64,000 nucleotides of DNA from Hydractinia symbiolongicarpus (Eukaryota > Cnidaria > Hydrozoa > Anthoathecata > Hydractiniidae): the NCBI RefSeq assembly GCF_029227915.1, contig NC_079883.1, forward strand, positions 3,908,001-3,972,000. The letters are read 5' to 3'. Below, in pieces: positions 1-12,892 of this stretch (the stretch's first letter is position 1; every line of letters starts with the position of its first letter). The notes under the pieces were generated by a model that was not told where the DNA came from, ran no database searches, and saw nothing but the letters and a program-made list of their open reading frames with translations. Made by a program: the position numbers and the translations under genes.

Positions 1-2499
1 CGTCAAATTTCATTTTTCTTTGATGTAATAGGATTTCAGAATTTGAAATCGACTATTCTTATTGATTCAACACTTTATATAAATTTAAATGTCATTTAGC
101 TATTGAATGATTTCCGCTCTTACACTCCAAAAAATACTTTGTCAAAAACCGCATTTGTTCATTCACAAAGCCATGAAATTGTCTGGCAAAGGATAAATTT
201 AATTCAAAGGACAACAGGAAGTAACAAGGAAATTTTGTCAGATTACTTTTAACAGAAATATTTTAAAGGGAATTACTGAAAAAATGACGCCCATGTGGCT
301 GGGAAAGAATAATGAAAGGTATCTATTGCAAACAACAATACCAATAATCAAGATTGGATTGATTTGTGATATCTTCGTCACCTAGCTGTAATCTGTAACA
401 ACTTGTTTTCTTCTATAGAATCTAGACACAGTGTGTTTAGGACAAGGTAAAAACGAAATATAAAGCCAACAAAAATTCATCAAGAAAACTCTTTTACGCG
501 TCTATAAGCTCAGAAAATTTAATCCATCCGCCATCTTCAATTCCTATAAAAATTAAGTCAGGTCCGTGAGATTAAGCTCAAACAAAGTTTAAATCTTTTT
601 TTATTATTTTCTGTATGCTTTAGAAAAAAGGAAACAGGTTGATCGTAATAGCTGTAAAATGAATCCCTACACAAAGAATATTGTGTTTGTTACAAGAAGA
701 AGATTCCCAATTTTTAGACTTAACATTTGTACAAATTACTTTTTTGTCTTTTGTACTTCTATTTTTGTTTTGTTGAGGTTTTCCTGTCTGTAGAGAAAGT
801 GTAAATGATCTTAATTTCTACTGTGATCAAGAGGGGAAGTATCATGTTAGCCAAACATGGTTCAGAAATTAAAGTTTCTCCTTCATTTTCCGTTTTGCGG
901 GATCCGTCTGTTTTTTGTTTTTGTTTCGTTCATTTGATGATAAGCAAATCTTAAAAGTTTTAAAATGTGATAACTGTTAAAAGTTAAAAAAAAGTCCGAT
1001 CTTGCTTTCATAAACAGCTTTCTTTTCTAAGCAAACAAAATTAAAAGGCTAGACGCAAGTTTGTTTAAGGTTCTGAAAATTACAGACCCATCTGTCGCTC
1101 ACCTTGTTTGTTGACTACTATATACTTGAGCAGACCAAACTCACCTGTTTGGTGGTGCCCCAATGGAAATCAAAATTCAATTTAGGTTTGGCGTTGTAGG
1201 AAGCTTGCTTGTCGTTTTTCTGCTTACAAATTGCTTCGTTTTGTAGGGATTTTCTTAAAAATTGGACCTCAAGTTGCTTTTTAAAAAACAAAGCGTTTAT
1301 TGAAAACGTCACATAAAAATATATAAAACTTCTTACAATTAAAGCAAATAAAATTGATTAGTTTTCCCCTAATTAATACTTAAACAACAAACAATTACAA
1401 GTAAAGGTAATCTAATTAGTTTAAATGTGGCTGGTGGTGATTCCCATAGCGACCAACAAATGTCAGCTTTTTTAATTTTTACAAGTCACAGTATATATTT
1501 TTATACACCCACGTGATAATACAACATTAAATTTGTCGATGTCAACAAATTAACGAATTAGGTTAAGCCCCTCCTACCTAGAATGATAAGAACAAAGAGA
1601 AAGGGAAACGAGTTGTTATAATACAAATCTGAGTTGTTGTTCTTTATCAGACATGACTGGACATTTGCATTTAGAGTGTGATCATTAACATTATTTTTGC
1701 GGACGTTGTCACATACTTAAAGATTATTGAATTCTTGCAGTACTTAACTCTTTTAGAACAAAAAAATAATAATAATAAGAAACAAACAAACACACACAAA
1801 AAACACAAGCAAGTTAATAAAAACTGTCTAAGCAGGTATCTAATAGGTACGTTGTTTCGTTTAAATATCAGAAGTCTAACAATTCTTTTAATTTTAAAAT
1901 TAACTTTTATTTCAATTCCAGTAGTGAAGTTTGCTCACTGGTAGGTTAAAATTTTCGAACATAATGACTAACCAAAAAGACTTTTTCACTAAACTTGCTA
2001 CAATTGTAGTACAACAGTCAATCAGACCAATGGGAATAGTACTAATTTTGGGTAACGTCATCCAGCGATTTTAACTGATTTTTTTTGTAACTGGGAGAAT
2101 TTCATTAATTGCACATCAACAGGTAAACATATACATAAGATCCACAATGATGTAAATTTAGATAACAATCCTCTGTGGATTGCTGTATCAGTATGTTTTA
2201 ATTTTTTGGCTCTTCTGCACTGATCAGAGTTGAGGAACTCGCAAAGTTTGGTTACCATTGGATACCTATGCCATACCTTCGTGCTCACTCGCACTTTTTT
2301 GGTCACCTTTAATACTAATCTGTCATAGGAGATAAAAGTTCTCCACAGGTGCTAAAAAGTGTATATATGTACTTTATTTTCTTTGATTTTAAAAGTCAAC
2401 CGTAGAAATTCATAAGTTTAACTTCCTGTAATATTATTTTATATTTTGCAAAGTGTGATTTTAAACAATAAAAGGGACTAAAAATTAAAAACTGTCTTC
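1..2499. other. No gene recognised
   Basis: AT-rich sequence with only short open frames (60-90 codons) rich in Lys, Asn, Phe and Ile, as expected from chance in AT-rich DNA. No splice-consistent exon chain, RNA gene or clear repeat was found. Confidence 0.6.
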
Positions 2500-2503
2500 T
2501 TAA

Positions 2504-3562
2504 AGGAGAGGCGAACAAAAAATTATTTTGTGGCAACCAGAAAATAAATTTTAAGCTAGAGAAAAAAATTATAGATTTTTAAATTCTAAAACCTACAAGG
2601 ATGGCACTATAATAACAAATAAATAAATACATTTCACAACTAAGTATCTATATATCTTTCTAACAACATTTTTACAGAATTTTCATTGCTGTATGGGGTG
2701 AAAATTAGTAGGTTTTAAATGTACTTTCCAGTAAACTTTAAAAATAGCATCTTTTACTTGAGATAACCAAGAATATTTTACATACTATAGTATAACAGCA
2801 TTTCATAACCTTCGTTTAAACTTCTTTAAACTTATAAAATATCTGTAATAACCAACAACAATATTTTTTTCATGTTTTAAGTCTCTTTTCCACACCATAC
2901 TGCGAGCTTCGAACGATCAAGTTTGCTTTGATGAAATGGCGCCAAATTTAAATAAATGTACAGACCAAAAACATTCAACAACAAATCGAACGCGCAATAT
3001 GATGACTTCATCTTTATTCACGAATCTTTGCTTTCTTTATTTTTACTCACAAAGTAAATATCAATTTGTTCGGTAGCTAGTATAAAACAATAAAAATATG
3101 TTCGTCACATGTTATTAAACATTTTTTGCTATTTTGATTTAACTTTTTCTTGATTCATTATTTTGATCATATTGACCTGTGACCATCACATTAAGGAGAA
3201 ATATATACCATTGTTTTTTAATTTAGCCACCCGCTTGCAAATGTGTAAAAATACTCAATTATAAATAATTCAGCACTCACGAAGATGTAAAGAAAACTTT
3301 TTTTTTTGTATTATGGTTTTAGGTGAAAATTTACCGTTTTTATATCAAAATCAAAACATTCTTAGTCTTTGCTTCAACACGTTTTTTTTTTATATAATAG
3401 GTAAAACATTTAAAGTAATTTATTTTGGAGCAGATCAAGCCAGTCGGTCTTCAAAATAAGGGGCGGCGCCACTAGGGAAAAATAATGGCGCCGTCCTTGA
3501 AAATCAACACTGTCATCATAAACTTTTTTCAGCAGCCGTGCCGTGCACAGTTTGTCTCTCCT
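2504..3562 (+). mobile_element. Non-autonomous MITE with TTAA target, copy 1
   Basis: Starts AGGAGAGGCGAAC just after TTAA (2500-2503) and ends with the inverted GTCTCTCCT just before TTAA (3563-3566). A diverged copy lies in opposite orientation at 7945-8714. Shared internal blocks include the stretch around the TGTGTAAAAATACT motif and the last 70 bases before the right end. No coding sequence. A TTAA target with AGGAGAG ends fits piggyBac- or Kolobok-type DNA transposons; the superfamily is inferred. Confidence 0.7.
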
Positions 3563-3959
3563 TTAAAATTATTAATTATCAAATTATTAATTATCTCACA
3601 TTTTTACTTATAATAAACTTTTAATGTTAATAAAGTGACTCACATGACATGTATAAGCATCCGTCGTAGGCTTAAATTTGCTCATTTTTTAGGCATGTTA
3701 AACATTATGCGAAACCTAAGAAAATGTTGTGAAGTTTTTATGTATTTTGCTTTATAAATAGTTTTTTCTTTTTCTTCTTTATGTCTGAATTAACCAGTAT
3801 GTAGTGAGATTTAAGTTATAATTACTGATTTTCAAGATTCAAATGTAATATTTTTTTTCAAATACTTGCCTACTTGGAGCCTGATCATGTGTTTTTCATA
3901 ATCATATTTCAATAAAACTTTTTGCCATTAAGCATAACTCAGAAAAAAATACTTTTCAC

Positions 3960-4257
3960 AAGCATTCGTTCGCTTTCAGTGCGGGAGGTCTTGGGTTCAA
4001 ACCCCGGCCGAGTCATGCCAGAGACTATAAAAGTGTGAATCTAACCTTTCTGCTTAGCGCTCAGCATGAGAATAGGATTGATATCTTAGGCGGTTGTCTA
4101 GTTGAGCGATTGCTGTGCTTGCACGACTTTCGTAGCTCAAATGGGAGCTTTAAATACGCTAGGACCCCCTTCGCAGGACCCTCGTTGATAGCAGTACCAA
4201 TAGGAACTGAAGAGGCTATCCTGGGTAAATAATAGTAATAATAATAATAATAATAAT
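3960..4257 (+). repeat. tRNA-derived SINE with (TAA)n tail
   Basis: A polymerase III B-box-like stretch, GGTTCAAACCC, lies at about 3994-4004. It is followed by a roughly 220-bp body and a tail of TAA trinucleotides at 4229-4257. No convincing A box is seen upstream, so the 5' end is probably truncated or diverged. The 65-codon open frame inside (4035-4232) is a by-product of the SINE body. The B box, body and A-rich trinucleotide tail are the standard SINE plan; the family name is not known to me. Confidence 0.75.
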
Positions 4258-4830
4258 CCTAATTTCATTTGCAATAAAAAACCATGCAATAATTTGAAGA
4301 ACCTGCTCTTAAACACAGACTCGTCACAAAAGATTAATTCCTATAATTAGGAGAACGAACAGAAACTATTCTAAGAAGGGTAAACAAAAGCGTGTTATTT
4401 TAATCACAATATATAGTTCTACTATCAGCGACGAATTTTATGCAGTTCTTGGCGAGTCAATATAATACACCTTTCTCGAATTAGTTTTGTTTAATGTACC
4501 GTTTTTAAATATGGTCACCTAACTATTTTTGTTTGTGATACAAGAGTTGATAGCTCGCATTTGACATTATATGGAATCCGATTTAAGTTCTTGTTTGAAG
4601 TTAAATTCAATATCTAATGTAAAAAATATTTAAAAACTTATTTCTAAGAAAAAGAGGCATAAACAAAAAATTTTGGGCAACATTTTTGTGATTAGGTGCC
4701 ATGAAAAAAAATGTTGGCGATCAAAAACATTTTTATAAAAAATTATAATTTAAATATTTTACAAAAGAAAAATGATGACAGAAAAATGTTTTAATTTTAT
4801 TTATTTATATTTTTACGGTTTAATATATAC

Positions 4831-4863
4831 TTTGATATATACTTTGTGAAAGTATATATCAAA
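4831..4863. repeat. Perfect 15-bp inverted repeat, 3-nt loop
   Basis: TTTGATATATACTTT (4831-4845) is followed by GTG and its exact reverse complement (4849-4863). It could be the core of a small palindromic MITE; no flanking target duplication was found. Confidence 0.85.
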
Positions 4864-6756
4864 CAAACATGTATATGGAAAAAATACATTCTCGTCTTGT
4901 TTTACAGAATTAGGGTTAAAATCACAAAACATTGCCTAAATTAGGATACCCAAAGATTTCCCTTCATCCATAATAACACTCACAAATTTTTGTACAATAA
5001 AAAAAAAATTGAAAATTTCTACTTTTGCGGATGATAAAAAATGCAATGTGCAATGCGTAAATTTTTCAAAAAAAAGAATTTTAAATTTTAAAATTGCGGA
5101 CATAAAATTTCACATATTTGTAACCAGTCCATCATTAAAAATCAGACATAAACCAGGATTAAGGAGAAATGTGTATCGTGCTAAAATCATAAGCTAAAAA
5201 TATTAGCGGTCTTGCCACAATTTAACTGTTTGATCAGATTTTCTAATTTCATCTTTTTTTAACTTACTTTTTTATTAAAATTCTCTTAAATTTTATTTCT
5301 CAAAAATTCAAAGAATGGTTGTGACCACCTCTGTAACAGCATCTAAACGATTGTAAATTTATTTAAGAAGTGACTTGCCATTGAATAATCCTTTTATAGG
5401 TATATTGAAGGTATACAATCTCATTTTATTAAACAATTATTTTCCTGTTTAAACCAAGCGTATATATAATAAATACTTTATATTTTGCTGAACATTTTCT
5501 GCTAAAATTCTGTTCACTGCTATTTCAACAAAAAATTAAAAAATGAACAAATATAATATTTTTCGCAGGAATAAACTTTTACGAGGTTGCTTCAAAATTT
5601 TTCAGAAATAAATACCATTTGCGACTCATAATACTTTAAACGCCATGATTGTTTACATTTAAATACTAAATACAATCTATTGCGGAAAAACATATATCTC
5701 TGATAATTGAACAAGCACAGTCCATCAGGTGACCAGATTTATCTCAAAGAGCTCTGGGGTCGAGAATGGGATATTCAATAATCTCATTACATGTTAATCA
5801 TCATTATTAGAAGGACATTTACATTATTAAACTATTAATTTAGAAAAAGTATATACCTGAAGAAAAGAGGGTATATATCACTATATGTGTGATTCGAAAC
5901 GACTTTTAACCACTACGAAGCATATTCAGAATGGAATTTGGGCAATTTCATGTAGCCATGTGTTTAACCCTTTCAGTAGTGGTGACATAAAGGGCGTGCT
6001 ATCTGAGTTACTATTTTGAAAAAGCTATACCTCCATATCTAGTGACTATTGAACACTATAGATCAGTTTTTCGAAAAGTAGACTAAATTTCCTACAAGAT
6101 TCAGTGGTTTTGAAGCCGCCCTTAATTACCCTTTTTTCTAACAATGTACAATTTTTTTTGTTGCGAAAGAGTTATCAAAAAAGATAAAACACATTTTAAA
6201 CTAAAATCTCCACGAACCGCGCTGACAGCTGACAATGTGGTCAGCCTTAAGTTATATCACACAACAGATTTGATTCAAGTGATTGTGCGGTTTATAACGT
6301 TGACAAAACAATATCAGCAAACAACATAACTTTTGATGATGCACTAAACCTAAAATAAAGTTTCACGAGAATGCAACAAATGCCCGAGGCAAATTCAGAT
6401 TTTATCATATTAAAAAATACTATCTCAATTTTTTAACCGATAATATGGCATTTTTTGTTGCTGCCATAGTAAATGACACAATTTAGCTTAACTCATATCT
6501 TTGCTAAACAAAGGTTTTCAACGGCTAAAATAATTATACACAAACTAACTAATATGAAGAAACAATAAAGCAATAGGAAAACAAACAAAAAAGCAACAGG
6601 GTGCACGCACACAAAGAAAACAAAAAGGAGCTGGTCACATTAACGACAACTAAATTTGGTCATCCAAAAAAAGGTTGTGACAGAATGGCTGACCAACAAC
6701 CAAACTATAGCCTAAGTGTGGCCAGAAAATGCAATTAATGGCACTAACATAAATGA

Positions 6757-6806
6757 TATGATACAAAAATATCTCATAATTTATTATTAGATATTTTTGT
6801 ATCATA
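6757..6806. repeat. Perfect 18-bp inverted repeat
   Basis: TATGATACAAAAATATCT (6757-6774) and its exact reverse complement (6789-6806) are separated by 14 nt. AT-rich, no gene nearby. Likely a palindromic transposon relic. Confidence 0.85.
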
Positions 6807-7639
6807 TTATTTCTCCAGATAAAGTTTATATTCTTTAATTGCATCACGACTTATTAAACATCGAGTTGAGAAATTTAGTTTCCCCCGGCTTTCACGACCC
6901 TATAGTGACATTTGAAACGTGTCAAATTTTTCGGTATGTTCAAAGTACTTATCCATGAAAATCTTGTTAAAACAAACAATAAAGATATGTAATGTCTCGC
7001 CTGCAGTGGTGACATTACAGACCCATTCAAAAAAAACATATTTGAGCCCCATGAGTTAGACCTGCCTCAAAACAGCAGAAAACAAACTTCTTGTGTTCCT
7101 GTCTATAAGTGCTGATATCTTATTGCGTAGAAGACATATTGTATGAATATTCAGACATATATAATGCACATATAAAAATGCTACAGTACACCCGCTAATT
7201 AGAGCCAGCAAGAGATCGGAAAATATGTTCGAATAAACGAAGGCAAAATTATGCAGCAATAAATGTAGCTAAGGGTTTGCAAACGGCCAAGAAATTTATT
7301 CAAAATAGTAGAATTAAGGACATTGAAAGTCAGGATTAACTTTGAAGCATTTGTATTTAACATTTTCTTAATTAATTACAGAAAATTCGTCACACATTTA
7401 TTTACAATGCATTGTATATTTTTCGATGCAAATCTAAAACTTTTGTCACCAAAAAAAGTAATTAGTAATCTACTTGATGCGCAGACATTTTGGAAAAAAC
7501 CAAATTAGATTTAATTAAAAATAATAAAAGTTTCATTACAGGGGCAGTAGTGTCTGGCACGATTTTATTTTAAAAGCACGAAAATACGTGAACAATAGCA
7601 TAATTAGTGGAAAAAATCCACTTCGTTGTTTATTAAACA

Positions 7640-9245
7640 TTCTGTTCCCAAACGGGTGGGTTGATCCATCTTTAAGAAATTGGTACTATTTTGCTTCCAA
7701 GTGGTGCGTAGTTATCCACGCAGAAGACTACATTACTTATTTTCAACCGTGTTCTTGTTATTTGCCCTGGAATCATGTTCTTGTTATTTGCTCCGAAATT
7801 AAAGAAGTGTAGTGTAGATGTGGTTTCATTATTTTAAATTAAGCTGTTGACGTTAAATTAAAGTTATCAACGTCGTGACGTGTCGATAAACATTTAAGAC
7901 ATGCCTTTTTCGGTCACTTCAAAAAAATTGAACGCAAACATTAAAGAAGAGGTAAACTGCGCATTGCACGGCTTCTGACTAAAAGTTCATGATGGCACTG
8001 TTGATTTTGAAGAACAGAGCAACTCGCTTGGTCTGATTTATAATAAATCAATTTACATGTTACGGCCATCATAACAAAAAATGCCAGTTTGTGAGTGCTG
8101 AATTATTTATAATTTAGTATTTTTACACATTTGCCATTAATTTTTATTGTGATGCTCACGGGTCAATACGTACAAAATAATTAAACAAGAAAAAGTTGAA
8201 GATCAAAATAGCAAAAATGTTGAACAACATGTGACAAACATAATTTTTTTATTTTATACTACTGAACTTACTGAAATTTGTAAGTAAGAAAGATAAGAAA
8301 CTAAAGATTCTAAAATAAAGATGAAGCCTCCATATTGCGTGGTCGATTTGTTATTGAATGTTTCCGGTCTGTATATTTAATAAATAACAAATTTCATCGT
8401 TAGAAGCTCGTAGTATGTTGTGGAAAAAGGACTCAAAATATAAAAAAAATATTGTTGTTGGTTATAAATTATACTCCTTAAGTACAAAGAAGTTTAAACG
8501 GCGGTTATAAAATGCTTTTACTACTATACTACGCAAAAGTTGCTTGCGTTGACCCCATACAACCATAAAAATTCTGTAAAATTGTTGTTAGGATAGATAC
8601 ATATTTACTTAGTCGTGAAATATAGTTATTTATTTGCTATTATAGCAGTTATTTCAATAGATTATAGGATTTAAAAATTTGACTGCAGAAAATAATTTTT
8701 CATTCGCCTCTCCTTTAAGCGTGTCATCGACTTACCGTATCATTATATAAAACTAGTCGATAATCCCGTCAGATAATCCACTTAGGTCAGAAGAACAATG
8801 GAAAAAATATTGGTAATTTTAAAACTTTTCATGACGTCGTTGACTTTATTGTAAAAAGCTTGAAAGGCTTTCAAGGAACTTTTTGTGTATCGACGGGTTA
8901 TTGTTGACGTCATTAAAATTTAAATGACCGACTATTTCCATTGATCTTCTAGGTGAATTTTCCACGGGCTCATCGGCTAGTCTGATATACTAATTTTCCA
9001 CCTTTGTCTGTCTGTGAAAGGTAAAGTTGATGTGTCCCTTTAAAGTCGCCGAAAACGTTTTAGAGACCTCACGATATGACGTGAATGTCTTTTAGACTGA
9101 CCTCAATGACATTTTTAAATTAGAGAAACAGAGTCGTGACGTCAGTTATTTTTTATTGCGTGGGTAACTAGGAACCACCTGGGATCAAAATGAGATTAAT
9201 TTCTTAAAGTTGGATCAACCCACCAGTTTTGGAACAAACGGGTTT
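7640..9245. repeat. Diverged inverted repeat arms flanking MITE copy 2
   Basis: About 95 bp at 7640-7735 resembles the reverse complement of about 9150-9245. Both arms share a GTGGGTTGATCCA block followed by a CTTTAAGAAATT block. The TTAA MITE at 7945-8714 lies between them. The 74-codon frame at 7588-7812 overlaps the left arm and is not supported as a gene. Confidence 0.5.
7945..8714 (-). mobile_element. Non-autonomous MITE with TTAA target, copy 2 (inverted)
   Basis: Bounded by TTAA at 7941-7944 and 8715-8718. Its reverse complement matches the element at 2504-3562 in blocks: the AGGAGAGGCGA end, the CAACAACAATATT region, the CACATGTT region and the opposite end. It is about 290 bp shorter through internal deletion and clearly diverged, so the insertions are old. 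Confidence 0.7.
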
Positions 9246-9540
9246 ATGACGTCATTAAAAAAGCATTTAAACCCCAATATGTCTTCAACTGTTCGTTAAA
9301 AACACATGTTCCTATCCATTCTCTTGATCAGCGTGTCAAGCGATGCACAAATTATTTTTTAACAAATTTGTGCATTGACACGTCATTATTGACATCATAA
9401 AAACCCGACTGACATTCTTTCCCACGGGATTATTGAACAGAAATGCATTAGACTTCTGAGGCGAAATATAGCTACGAAAAGCCGTCTTGAATAGAGAAAA
9501 ACAGGTATTATTATAAAGCAAGCCGGGAGATACGACGTGA
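8820..9540. promoter_or_regulatory. Cluster of CRE-like TGACGTCA sites in gene-free DNA
   Basis: Perfect TGACGTCA octamers occur at 8905-8912, 9137-9144 and 9247-9254, with near matches TGACGTCG (8832-8839) and TGACGTGA (9077-9084). The octamer is the established CREB/ATF site. The surrounding DNA looks like a degenerate repeat, with recurring TTTCCACGGG-type blocks, so the cluster may reflect repeat structure rather than regulation. No gene was found next to it. Confidence 0.35.
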
Positions 9541-9561
9541 AGCGTCCGGGTAAGACATTAA

Positions 9562-10206
9562 GCTCGGTTCTCACTATGGGCTAACGATGAACTAACCATA
9601 GTGCGCATAGTTTGTCAGCCGATTTCAATTTTTGAGCTAAGGGTACCTAATATTTTCGTTTCACGTTCACACTACGGTGCATCGTTAGCTCTTTTGTAGC
9701 CGAATCTAATGCGACAAAGAATGAAAAAGAAAGATAGAAAAAAAGTCTTGTTATTATTACAACTTCGAAGAAGAAGACGTAGCCTGGAAAGAAAGAAATT
9801 AACAAAATTACAAAAAAAGAAACAACTTTTGGTCAGAAAGGCAAGGAAAATCTTTCACATTGAACGCCAACTCTTCTTCTTCTTCTTCAAACGTCATTTT
9901 TTTTTAATTTTGTCAGCTATTTAAGTTTTAAAAGGACCTTTCACAACGAAACATACTACTATTTTTAAAAACATAAATCGCTTTGAGCACGTTGTCGGCT
10001 TCCCTTGAAGATTGCTCAAAGTGAGCTTATCTCACTCTTAGCCGAAAAAAAAATATCACAAAATTTTGATTTATAAAAATCGGCTAACGATGAGCTAACG
10101 ATGAGTTCAGCTGTGAGCTAAGCAGGTACTTTTACGTTCACACTATGGGCTAAGGTCTCATGCGCACTATGGTTAGCTCATCGTTAGCCCATAGTGAGAA
10201 CCAAGC
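9562..10206. mobile_element. 645-bp MITE with TTAA target duplication
   Basis: Terminal inverted repeats begin GCTCGGTTCTCACTATGG on the left and GCTTGGTTCTCACTATGG on the complementary right end, bounded by TTAA at 9558-9561 and 10207-10210. The TIRs extend about 45 bp, and GGCTAACGATGAGCTAAC-like subrepeats recur inside. The Lys/Arg-rich 71-codon frame at 9709-9924 is simple A- and CTT-rich DNA, not a gene. Confidence 0.8.
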
Positions 10207-10704
10207 TTAAGTAATCAAGCGTTGAACACTAGTAGACCATGTTGCGCAACCGGCATGGTGTTTCAATGCAAGTACACGGTGTCTAACAAATCAAGTTGAA
10301 AACTTCCAGCAATAACATCCTTCAAATGTATTACGTCAGTTTTAGATAAACCTTGCTGCGCATTCGTAAGGAGCACTGTGCTACAATCCAGTGATGTGGT
10401 TACAGCATTGTTTCCAGAAATGTCTTTCCCGCAACCTTAACTGAAGTAAAAACACATGTTGTTACCCCGTGATAGCAATAACAGTTGGGCAGCATTTTTT
10501 ATTTTGCGGAATAAGTTCCCGTGTGTCGCACTCTATTAGCGCAATATCCTTTTCTAAAAATAATTCAACGCGACTTCGGTTTGATTAAAACACGGCGATC
10601 GGCAACGAAATACGTTCCAGGCCATATAACAACTTAGCAACATTAATTCATTTCTTCAGGGTTTTCCCCGACTTACTGACGCGAGTGTCTTTGCAACCAA
10701 AATA

Positions 10705-11317
10705 CAATATTCTCTCCAATTAACGGATACTCTAAAAGGCGGACACCTCTTGTTAGTGGACATTTTGGTCATACACCGGCCGTTTTCTAGTCAAAGTCTC
10801 CAAAAAGTGGTCACGTAATTAACGGACACTCTTTCTTATTGGCGGACAATATTTTTTTGCTCCAAAGAGCAAATATCGTTGTTTTTTCTCTCCAAGTAGC
10901 GCACAGTCCGAAATAATCGAAAGCGAGAAAAGAAAATAGACACAAAATAAATAGTTTTTCTAACATTTATTTCAAAGATTTTACAACTTTTGTGTCCTTG
11001 CATTTAATCTCGTCAATTTTCCTTATCAACCACTTTATCAGCTTGTCATGGCCATGAAAGCGATAAATAACAGGAACCTCTACACCATAGCCACCTTCAA
11101 ATCGCTTTCCAATGACTTTAACCGTAATGACAGTATTCGGAGGCAGTAAAATGCTTCATTTTTAAAAACATTAATCATATTACTGAAATTTGTATCAATT
11201 GTTAATTTTCCTTTGTGACACAAAAATCGGCTTTATTTTCTAATTTAAGGCTAAAAATGTTAAACTTTCCAAAAGGCGGACACTTCCAATGGCGTCCATT
11301 AATTGAAGAGTATGCTG
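10705..11317. mobile_element. TA-target MITE (Tc1/mariner or pogo type)
   Basis: Left end CAATATTCTCTCCAATTAA and right end (complement) CAGCATACTCTTCAATTAA are flanked by TA at 10703-10704 and 11318-11319. A second inner block, AGGCGGACAC, is also inverted near each end. The TA target and CA-starting ends are those of the Tc1/mariner superfamily. A 60-codon open stretch on the minus strand lies inside. Confidence 0.75.
10973..11155 (-). pseudogene. Unidentified coding-like fragment inside the MITE
   Basis: Sixty codons are open between two TGA codons with no methionine start. The translation is less AT-biased than the surroundings and has a mixed, protein-like composition, with a PPNTVITVKVIGKRFEGGYG segment and a C-terminal IYRFHGHDKLIKWLIRKID stretch. 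It may be a leftover of a transposase or a captured exon. I do not recognise the family, and chance cannot be excluded at this length. Confidence 0.3.
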
Positions 11318-12892
11318 TAGTTACGTCAGCAGGCGGAAACATAATTTCGATGGTGGGCTAAATATCAAAGGTTAATCGACACTGTTGTGTCAACATTGAA
11401 TCAATAACCTTTGCTCTGACTTAGATTTGACAAGGTTAATTTACAGTAAAAGGTTCACTACCAATCTCTTTTAGCATAAGATTATTCAAAAAATTTGTTT
11501 CCGGAACGAACTGTACATGTTGTAAGATCTAAAAATCTGGTTAACGTCTAAAGTAAATTTTTGTGATTCATCTCTTAGTTTTGAGACCACCCAGTAGATT
11601 CTAACAACAAATAATCAATTGAGATTACTTTGATATTAACCACTTGCAAGGCTTATAATAATGCAAACGATTACTTAGGTATTATCAAATTTTATTTAAA
11701 AAATGTTCTTTTTTTAAATTTTATCTGCTAAATAACGATTCATGGTGGTCCAACAGTATTCTTCCTAGGAGGTTTTGAAATCTAATCGTCTGTAAAGATC
11801 TGTTTGAAAGTGAGAAAATTCATCGACGACTTTAAAGAAGCGTCGAAGAAAATTGACATGTAAAAATAGATAAGTGAACACTGGTCAATATGGTCAAGAA
11901 AAATGCAGATCAAGTAAATCTAACAGAATCTAAAATCTGTTGTCTGTATTGCGAACGAACCACTTACGACCGTAATTACTAAAAGTAGGAACCAGCAGTA
12001 ACCAACAGTAACCAGCAGTATTTCGAAGTAACCACCAGAGAACCAACAGTATTATGAAGTAACCACCAGAGAACCAGCTGTTTTCTTAAGTATCCACAAG
12101 AGAACCAGCAGTTATTATTAATTTACTCCAAATAAGGCTGCAACAGCCGCGCAAAGGTATTGGGATTTTTGTGTGCAGCACTTCTTGACCTTAAAACTAC
12201 CAAATATGATAAATAAAAGGGCACCTAGCTCTCAGGGCTTTTTTCTGATACTTTATGCTCTTGCTATGTAGCTACGTTTAAGTTGTTTTCACGAGGTCCA
12301 ATAAAATGCATTCCGTGAAGATTAATTTTCGCAAACATGAATAAAATTCGCGGAATTCGCGATACCAACTTAAGTTATTTATTTATTTATTTATTTCGCC
12401 TAAAGGCAATAATGGAAACAAGAAGAACAGAACGATAATAGTATTTTCGGGAATAAGTTTCATTCTTTGAGATAAAATATAACACGTTTCAAAAAAAAAA
12501 GTTCATATCGAAAGCATAATTTTTTTTACTTGAACAGAAACCATGTGAGAAAAACGCCGGATGCCACAATGTTTCTCCACACAATTTATTAATTCATTCG
12601 AACTTTACTTTGTCTACCAAAAGAAAAAAATGTCTCTTTTTGACCCTCCTCCGCATAGCGTTATATTTGGTTTACAATACACGAATTGTAAAATGAAAAC
12701 CCTTTGGTCAAACACATCATCTGATTAAGCAGAATAATTTTTAGGAAACGTTGAAGGAAGTGTGTAATAGCTGCGAAGAATAAACTAAAATTTGATATGA
12801 ACAAGAAAACAATGTCTCTTTTTGGACTCTTCTCCGTACAGTGTTTCTTTGTTATATTTGGTTTAAAATTCAGATGTTAGTTCGTTATTTAA

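Larger units (their letters stand above)
4258..7639. other. No gene recognised; two perfect short hairpins
   Basis: AT-rich sequence with only short chance open frames. The noteworthy structures are the perfect inverted repeats at 4831-4863 and 6757-6806, listed separately. Confidence 0.55.

Noticed and set aside
3960-4080. Functional tRNA gene around the B box
   Set aside because: No A box, no cloverleaf and a SINE body with TAA tail follow; it is a tRNA-derived SINE.
2504-8714. One 6.2-kb transposon with long terminal inverted repeats
   Set aside because: Each arm has its own inverted AGGAGAG ends and its own TTAA flanks, so these are two separate MITE copies.
9709-9924. Arg/Lys-rich 71-codon frame
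   Set aside because: Lies inside a MITE and consists of AGAAA and CTT simple sequence.
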